A stretch of 9,960 nucleotides of DNA from Candidatus Omnitrophota bacterium (lineage in GTDB: Bacteria > Omnitrophota > Koll11 > Gygaellales > JAQTUY01). The DNA is taken from positions 1 through 9,960 of the forward strand of contig JAQTUY010000052.1 of the NCBI GenBank assembly GCA_028707105.1, read 5' to 3'. Shown here piece after piece: positions 1-9,000 of the stretch. Under the pieces are notes generated by a model. It was not told the DNA's origin, searched no databases, and worked only from the letters and a program-made list of their open reading frames with translations. The translations under genes were made by a program, and so were the position numbers. Numbering within the stretch: the first letter of the stretch is position 1; every line of letters starts with the position of its first letter.

Positions 1-3000
1 CAACATCAAGGCCGCGGACTTAGAAAAGTTCGGCACCTTGCTCTATGACGCCTCAGGCCTGCGCGATTTAAGTGCTTCCGTAAAGTATTTTGAAGCGATC
101 ATCACCTTTAAAGACTTAGTCAGCGCCTCAACCAAGGCTGCCGGTATCAAAGCTCTCCTGATCAAGACCCAGGCTATCGACCTGGACAACATCAAGTCTG
201 CAGACTTAGAGAAGTTCGGCACCATCCTCTATGACGCTTCCGGCTTAAGGGACTTAGCTGCTTCCGTTAAGTATTTCGAAGCAATTGCGACATTCAGAGA
301 TTTAATATCCATAAGTCCTAAAGCGTTTGGTATAAGGATGTTGCTTTTAAGAACTTACGGTTTTGATCTATTCAATATTAAAGGTGTAGATTTGGAGGAA
401 TTCGGGGTTCTTCTCTATGACGCCAACGGCTTGCGTAACCTTTCGGATACGGTCAAATACTTTGAATCCATTGTTACCTTTAAAGACCTGGTCAGCGCCA
501 GCCCGAAAGCCTCCGGGATTAAAACTTTGTTGATCAAGACCCACGGTTTAGATTTGGATAATATCGTTACCGCGGATCTAGAGAAATTTGGGACACTTCT
601 ATATGATGAGAATGGCCCGCGCGACTTGAATAAGTCAGCCGATTTCTTTACTCAAGTGGTCGTATTTAACGAAAAAGTCAACGCGAGCCCGTATGTTAAA
701 CAAATGAAAGAGCTTCTTGTTAAGGAGTACAGCCTTGACATTGATGATCTCAAGGCTGCGGATTTTGCTCCGTTGGGCGCTTTAGTATTCAGTCCCGAAA
801 TCTACGTCAGCTTTGCCTGGATCCAGTTTAAGAATGATGATTTCCAGTCGGCAATTCAAGAGATGGAGAGTATGTTCGCGGCGCATCCGGAATGGCAGGA
901 TATCGCCTATCAGCAGGAGATCCAAGCGGAAACCAAACAGGAATTTCCGCCTAGTAACCCGACCAAAGAACAACTTACCGAAACCTTTACCAAATACTGG
1001 GCGCTTTATCACCTGGGCACAGGCCGCTGGATACTTGTTGATTCTTATATGATGTCAGGGCAGGAAGACAAAGCTTTGGAATCGGCCAAAGAAATACTCA
1101 AGCACTACGCTTGGTCTCATGCCTGGGATCCTCAAGGCTGGTTCTGGTCAATAGCGGGAGCGCTCAAGAATAATTATCCCGAATTATATTTAAAAGCAAG
1201 AGATCAGATCAATAAGGAGAATAAAAAATTATCCCGCTTAAATTTGATAGATGCGATTTTGGGTGTATCCAGCGCTGAAGCCGCGGAAATAGTTTCTTCT
1301 GCCTATGCAGCCGAGGTCACCTCCGACGACCAGGTAAAAGCCTTCTATTCAGCCTTTAAAGCGCTTACCGGTCAGGAGAAAGAAACGGTCAATAACTATA
1401 TCCTGATACCTTGTTTTATGCTCGACTTATTGGATAACAATTCCCGTCTTGATCCTGAAGATGTCGCCACCTTGACCAATAAAAAGTACGGCATCCTCTT
1501 TGATGAAAATGGCCAACCCAGGGATAGCGCAAATACAGTAGAATTCTACCGCCGCATTACCGAATTCATCCAAAGGATCAACTATTCGCAAGTAGGCCCG
1601 ATCTTAAGGGATATATTCCTAAGAACCCATGGTATTGACTTAAGCAGCCTCAAAAGCGCTGACCTGGTCAAGTTCGGCGGTATCCTATACGACGAAAACG
1701 GACCCCGCGATATCGCCTCCAGCGCGGAGTACTTTATCAATATCGCCACCCTTATAAATAAAATAAATAACTATCCTCAAGGAGCTCAGGTCAAGGCATT
1801 ATTTATCAAGGCCTATAGTATGGACCTGGATAACCTTAAGAACGAGGACCTGGCTAAGTTCGGCGCTATACTCTATGACGCCAAAGGTCCCCGGGATTTA
1901 GAGGTAGTATTCCGCTTCTTTATCGCGGTGATAGATTTTACCAATAAGATCAACGCCAGCGCTTATAAAGTCCAATTCCAGTCTTTACTTAAGGATTACG
2001 CGATGGATATCAGTAATTTAAAAGCGGAAGATTTCGGCAAGATGGGCGATCTTATCTATAGCCCGGAAATATACGTCAGCTTTGCCTGGATCGAATTCAA
2101 CAATAAAGACTACAGCGCTGCCATAAATGAGGTCACAACTGCCATGAACATGAATCCTCAGTGGCAGGATTATGCCTATAACCAGGGCAAGGATGCCAAG
2201 GCTAAAGGTTTTATGCCGCCGTCCTCGCCTACCCAAGAGCAGTTGAAAGATACCTTTACCCAATACTGGGCTCTCTATCATTTAGGCACAGCCCAGTATA
2301 TCCGTTTAGCCTCTTACGCCGAGTCCAAGCAGGCCGATAAGGCGGTAGAGGTAGCCAGAGAGATCCTCTCTCACTACGCTTACGCCTATTCCTGGGATCC
2401 TCAAGGCTGGTTCTGGTCAATAGTAGGAGCCCTGAAGGATAATTACCCGGATATATATAAGAAGGCTAAGGCGCAGATGCAAGTACCTGCCAAGAAATTA
2501 TCGTTGAATTGGCTGGATAGGGTATTAGGGATAGGGGAGGCCTACGCGCAAGAAACTGATGAGAATATTGTTGATCATCGGAAAGGTTTTATCCAAGAAA
2601 TAGATGACGTGATCAAAGCAAGGATGGAGTATCTTAGGATACAGATACTTAATCGCCACGTTTATCTTTTGATGGTATCGGGCAACGGGGAAAAGCTGCA
2701 AGGTAACTGGCTAAAGGCGCTGGAAAGTTACGGGTCTGCCTTGCTTCGCGCCGAGAAGCTTAATAATCCATTATTAATTGAGCAGATTTTAAAGGAAATT
2801 GAATACTGCCGGGAGCAGCTTGAGATCGGGAAAATAGTCCGGCTATATCATCAGGCAAAGGCCGCTTCCGGAGACAGAGAAGCGGTTGTCTTATTTAAAG
2901 AGGCGCTTGCGCGTCTTCAGGAAGTATCTCCCGCCGCGCTTTCTCTAGAGAACAAGCAAAGATTTGAAAATACGATCAATAATAACCTGGCGCTGCGCGT

Positions 3001-6000
3001 AGAATTATTTAATTTTAAGAGCGCGGTTGGGAATAAGAAGGATAGTGAGCTGACCGGCGAGCAGCGTAATCAATGGCGCGCTATCAGGAGCCGGGAAATT
3101 CTGCTTGCGCGTACCGCTTATGATGCTGAAGAAGGAAGTTACGAGAGCGGGCTGTTTTACCTGACCCAAAAAGAATATCAGCAGGCCCTGTATTATTTAA
3201 ACTGGGTAGTAGTGGAAAGCAGCCATTATCAGTCCGCGCAAGCGCATATAAGAGCTATCGAGAATAAACCGCAGCTGAAAGAAAAAATAGCGGGAAGGCG
3301 GATATTAAAAGAGGCAGGGGAGTCTTGGATCAGGAGGTTTATGCTTGCCGTGTGCCCGGAGGCTTACGCCGCAGAAGCCCCTTCTTCCGATGAGCAGATC
3401 AAAGCTTTTATTAGCGCCTTCAAGGCCCTCTCCGATCACGAGAAACAGTCTATCAACAACTCTATTTTGATACCTTGTTTCATTTTAGATCTCCTGGATA
3501 ACAACGGCCGCCTCGATCCTGAAGATATCGCCACATTCGCCAACAAGAAATACGGCATACTTTTTGATGAGAACGGCCAGCCGCGCAAAATGTCGGAAGT
3601 GGTAAGTTATTACCAGATGGCCGCCGGTTTTATTGAAGCTGTGAATTACTCCAATAGAAGGCCTACCCTTATCGCGCTCTTTAAGAAGACTCATGGGTTT
3701 GATTTGAGCAACCTGAAAGCTGGCGACCTTGCTAAATTCGCGACCCTGCTCTATAGCGAAAATGGCGCGCGCGATCTTAAAGTGGTAATGAGCTTCTTTA
3801 ATGATGTGGCGGCCTTTATAGACATGTCCAGCCCGGAAAGCAGTGAAGGCACATCTGTCAGAGCGCTTATATTAAAGACCCACGGGATAGACCTGGATAA
3901 TATAAAGGAAGCCGATCTTGAGAAATTCGGGACTATTTTCTATAACGAAAAAGGAGACGGTAATGCCGAGACCGCCTTTAAATTTTTTCTCAAAGTCGTT
4001 TACTTTAAAGAAACGATAGAAAAAGGTCCCTTTGCCGCGGAAAAGAAAAACCTTTTAAAAGAATATAACCTTGACCTTGATAACCTGAAAAGCACCGATC
4101 TTGGCAAGCTCGCCGGACTCATCTTCAGCCCGGAGATTTACGTCGGCTTTGGCTGGATAGAATTCAATAATAAGGATTATAAAACAGCCGTATCCGAGAT
4201 CGAGGTTATGCTTAATGCTAATTCCGAATGGCAGAGATTTGCCGATGAACAGGAAGCCCGGGCTGAAGAATTATCTTACATCCCCGATACTTCTAAAGAA
4301 GATTTAACCCAGATCTTTACCCAATACTGGGCGCTTTATCATTTAGGCACAGCCCAGTATATCCGTTTAGCCTCTTACGCCGAGTCCAAACAGGCCGACA
4401 AGGCGGTAGAAGTAGCTAAGGAAATCCTCTCTCACTACGCTTATGCCTATTCCTGGGATCCTCAGGGCTGGTTCTGGTCAATAGTAGGAGCCCTGAAGGA
4501 TAATTACCCGGATATATATAAGAAGGCCAAGGCGGAAATGAAAGCGCCTGTTAAGAAATTATCGTTGAATTGGCTGGATAGGGTGTTGGGGATAGGGGAG
4601 GCGCAGGCAGCCGAATCTCCCAAAGCCCCGCAGATCCCTTCCGATATCCGTGGCGTGACTATAGATGAATATTTTACGGTCGAAGATATCTCTCTGGCGC
4701 ATGAGTTAGGGATAAATACGGTACGTTCCTACATAACCAGAGAGAAAGCCCTTCTTGACGCGCTAGCCGCAGCCAAGATGAAGATCATTATCAGCTTCCC
4801 CTATGATTCTTATAATAGCGGCCCGGGGATCGATATTGTAAGAGGCGCTTATAAGGATTACGTAAAAGCGAATAAGGACCATCCTGCTATTATGGGCTGG
4901 GAAGTCTGCAATGAGTGGAATTATCATCGTGACTGGTACGGCGGAGACAAGATGCACCAGATCATAGAAGAAACTGCCAGGGTCATCAAAGAAATAGATC
5001 CTCTCCATCCCGTGTTTATCGCTTACGGAAATGTCCCGTCGCCGCAGATCGTGAGCAAATGTCCGTCCATAGATATCTGGGGTATTAATATTTATTCTTG
5101 GGACAATATTGAAAGCGTTTTCACCCGCTGGCAGAACCTGTGCCGGGAATTGGGCAGGAATATCCCTATGTATATATCCGAATCCGGAGCGGACTCTTAT
5201 GACAGTAAATTAAAACGTGAAGATGAATACGGCCAGGCTAGAGCCGACCTTAAAATATTGGACCAGGTCCAGAGTAACCGTAATACCTGCCTAGGCATTA
5301 CTTTTATGAGTTGGAAGGACGACCCTTCCAAGGTCGAGGTCTTAGCCGGCGGCTTTGCCTACGACAATACCGCTAATGAAGCTTTTTGGGGTCTCGTGAA
5401 ACAAGACGGATCGCCCAAGAGGATATTTTCTTTATTAAAACAGGTTTGGGGGGAAAAGAACTGGTCCGCGGGCATGACCCCGGTCAGGATCACCAGCGAA
5501 AAAATACGCTATCTGGTATCCAAAATAGACTTCATCAGGGCTGCCGGTGAGTTAAAGAGCGCGGTCGAAGCCAGCAGCGATGCCGCGGCGATCAAGGATC
5601 TGATCAGCAGGGCCTCCGGCATAAACCTGGATAACGTAGATATTGATACGATAAAAGGGACGGATTTTGAGAAGTTGGGGCCTTTGCTTTATACCAACAC
5701 AGGTAAGAAGCGCAATTTCGCCGCTTCCGTGCGGTTCTTTGAGGAGGTCTTAAAATACCTGCGCAAAGTTAATTCCCGGACGAACGCCGCTGAAATTAAG
5801 GCGCAGATCAAGGGAAGCCGCGGTATTGACCTGGATAACCTGAAGGCGATCGATTTTGCCAAAGTAGCTTCCTTAATATACAGCGCCGAGGCATATGTGA
5901 ACCTGGCCTGGGGAAAATATAATATCCATGACTATCAGGGCGCGATAGAAGAGATAAATATGATGTTTGTCGAGTTCCCGTTCTGGACGGAAATAGCAGC

Positions 6001-9000
6001 CGGGCAGCAGGAGGAAGCCGGGCGGGAAGGTAAATTCCCGCTTGCCTCCCGCAAGGATGAGCTAAAGCCGATATATGAAAAATACTGGGCTTTGTATCAT
6101 TTGGGTACCGCGCAGTTCATCCGCATGGCATCATATGTGGCGCTCGGTAACCGGGAGAGGGCCCTGGATATGGCAAAAGAGATCATTATGAATTACTCCT
6201 GGGCGCAATGCTGGGACCCCAAGGGTTGGCTTTGGCCCCTATTAGAGGCTTTGAAGACCGACTATCCGGACCTGTACCAGGAAGCTTTAAGGCAGATCCA
6301 GGCAGCCGGCCAACAGAAGATGGAGGGGCGTCAGCCGTACGATGAAACAGTTCCTTGCGCGCCCATGCTAGAATCTTTGAAAGGGATCTTCTCGGCCGAT
6401 CAAGCTTACGCGGCTTCAATAGGGGATACGAAATTGATCCGGGCCGCTTCGGATTGTTATACAGCTGTCAGGTTCGTTTTTACCGTGGCCTGGGTCGCTC
6501 TCTTATGGGCTATCGCCAGTTTCGTCCGGAATTTATTTATCAGGTCCGCGCAGGCGGCAGTAAGATTGTGGGAGCATTGTATATTATTGTTCAATCGTGG
6601 AAAATCCGGCAAGGTGAATTATCCCGCAACTATAAAACTTCAGGCCGCGGATCACCGGCCGGCTACACGGCTCACCGCGTTTTTCACAAGGAACAGTTCG
6701 GTGTTAAAATACGCGGTAGACGCAATACATACTCTTCACCCGGAAGAATTCCGGCGTTTTATCAGCTTGTTGGAAAGATTGGTTAAGCTAGAACGCGGGC
6801 CGCCTTTTATACTCCTTTTACACGAGATAAGTTTTAGCTTCCGAGCCTCTGAAGAGTTAGGAGAATTAGATCTACAGAGCGCCACTATTCAGTTAAGTTA
6901 CGCATTATTAAGGCTTCCCGATGTGGTTATTCTGGATGTCTTGCGTCATGAGATCCTGGGGCATTTGCAATATTTTGATTTTGGAGCCTGGGGGGAACCG
7001 CTCTGCCTGGAAGTAAGTTACGATCATTTCAGAGCGCATCCTAAGGAGCTAAAAGCATATATTAAAGCTGCCGGAAGGGACAGGATCAAGGTAGGGCCCG
7101 CCTATTTTGAGAATTTAAAAAAGATTTATGCTCAAGTTGTCCGTTTGCCGCGCGCAAAGAACGCGCAGGTTACCTTAGCCGAGAACCAGTATAAAAGCCG
7201 CATTAACGGACCGGTGTTAAGCGCGTATGTTTTTCTTATTTTGTCGGCCGCTGCTGTATTATGGTTGATACTACCGAAATTACTGGTTCTGGGAGCGGCT
7301 ATTTATTTTATTTTTCCGGTTTCCTCTATCCGCAATCTAAGCCAGCAAAATTTTCTTTATCGTCCCAGGCTTAATACCCAGCCGGCGCTGGCGGTTAAGC
7401 TTTTTAATCAGCTTTTGGCTTTTTCTGAGGTCGAGAATATCAGGAAGGATCTTATCAAGCGGCTTGAGAAACGGCTGGTGAAAACCAGGGTTAGGGAAAA
7501 CGCCCTTATGGCTGATACTTTAGATGAGCTTATCCGGAAACTGCGGGACGCCAAGGTGGCGTATAATCCCGCTTTAAATAATCGTTATATCGCCTGGCGC
7601 CACCGGGGGACTAATCAGATCTTCTTTGGCCCCAGCCTGTTTACAGAAAAGAACCTGGATGGGATAAATAGTATTCTTGACCTCCCTAAAGGCGCCCTTA
7701 AGAAACTTATAAAGGACCTGAAAATATGCTATGACCACGAACTTGGGCATATTATTAAAGAATACCTGCATCCCCGGCAGTCCCTTTGGCTCAAAGGCAT
7801 ATGGCAGGAAGCGGTCTTAGAATCAAAACTGGGAGGGTATATTTCTTTTCCGCAGGAATTGGCTGTCAGCGCCCTCTCTTGCGCCTGGGATAATATTGCA
7901 AAAAGAAGAGAGCGCAAACTGGGCTGGAGGCCTTTAGGAGTTTCCCTTCCCAGGTACGGCGCGGTCAACCGGGAGATGACTTTAAACCGGTTTATCGATA
8001 GCTATGTTTCGCCGGGAAATAAAGAGGCGCTAAAAGACGCGCTGAATAAGATCGACTCTTACCCCGAAGCCTTTAAAAGCGTTACCCTGGAGAATAAGCT
8101 TTCTCCGATCGAAGACCAGGAAGAGTTAGGTTCATGCACGGCGCAGTCGATAATAAAACTGGTCGAGCAGCGCATTATTGAGTTCCTGCTTTCGAAGAAC
8201 TATTCGCTGGAAGATATATTTTCCCGTCCCGATATCCAGTTGTTCATGAACCGCAGCCGGCTGTTCCTTTATTATGTCACTGTCTATAAGATCCTGCATG
8301 AAAAGGGAGATGTAGGCGCCACTATTACAGCCGCCTTACAGGCGCTCAAGAAATTCGGCGTGCCGTGCGAAGAACAATGGCCTTATTTGATAAAGAAATT
8401 CGGCCAGGAGCCGCCCGAGGCTGTATATGAAATGGCCCGCCACTGCCGCGCTGAGACATATTACCGGCTGGATGTAAACGCCCTTTCCGATAGCCAGTTG
8501 ATCAAACTGATGAAAGCCCATATTATCGCGGGCATACCCATGGCTTACGGCTTTATGGTCTATAGCCGTCCTATTAAACAAGCCGAGAAAACAGGCATGA
8601 TCCCCTATCCCGACAAAAGGGATTGGGTTGTCGGGGGGCACGCGATGGTGGTTTGCGGTTTTAATGATTCTTTATCCATCCGGTCTTCAAATAGCAGGTC
8701 TACAACAGGCGCTTTTCGCAGCCCCAATTCCTGGGGTAAGGAGTGGGGGGACTATGGGCTTGGTTGGCTCCCGTATGATTATTTCAGAGCGATCAGGGGG
8801 GAAAGGCTTGCCTGCGAAGTCTATGTCCTGGACAAACAGGAGATACCCGCATCCGCCCTGGCGCAGCCATCTGTGACTGAAGCTCCGTCAGTTGGCGCGC
8901 AGGAAGGCATAGCTATCCATTACGGGACTTGTTATCTCATTATGGTGACCTTGCTTAAATTATTACAGAGGTCAGCCGTGCTTCTGTCAAAAGGCAAGCC

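Noticed and set aside
2..745. Regular 186-bp direct repeats considered as a CRISPR array or satellite
   Set aside because: The period is far too long for CRISPR, the units differ mainly at synonymous or conservative positions, and they are in frame inside a protein.
782..1012. Minus-strand open frame opposite TPR-like module 1
   Set aside because: A similar minus-strand frame occurs at 2018-2281 opposite module 2. The two resemble each other only because they are antisense to the same repeated module.
1217..1330. Linker 1 as a working N-terminal signal peptide of a new gene
   Set aside because: There is no stop upstream, no start codon at the basic residues, and the hydrophobic run includes Asp and Asn. 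It is retained only as a signal-like linker.
6355..6786. 143-codon + strand open frame in another phase, starting with TTG
   Set aside because: It lies wholly inside the giant frame. Its product is low-complexity Arg/Gly-rich without motifs, and the purine-rich GGAGGGG near 6325 is too far upstream. The giant frame over the same bases encodes a membrane segment and a structured domain.
6530..7210. Assigning the HEILGH domain to peptidase family M49
   Set aside because: The motif agrees, but the domain is much smaller than dipeptidyl-peptidase III and the second M49 motif (EECRAE type) is not seen at the expected distance.
8336..8641. 101-codon minus-strand open frame
   Set aside because: It is antisense to the papain-like domain, whose active-site motifs show that the + strand is coding.
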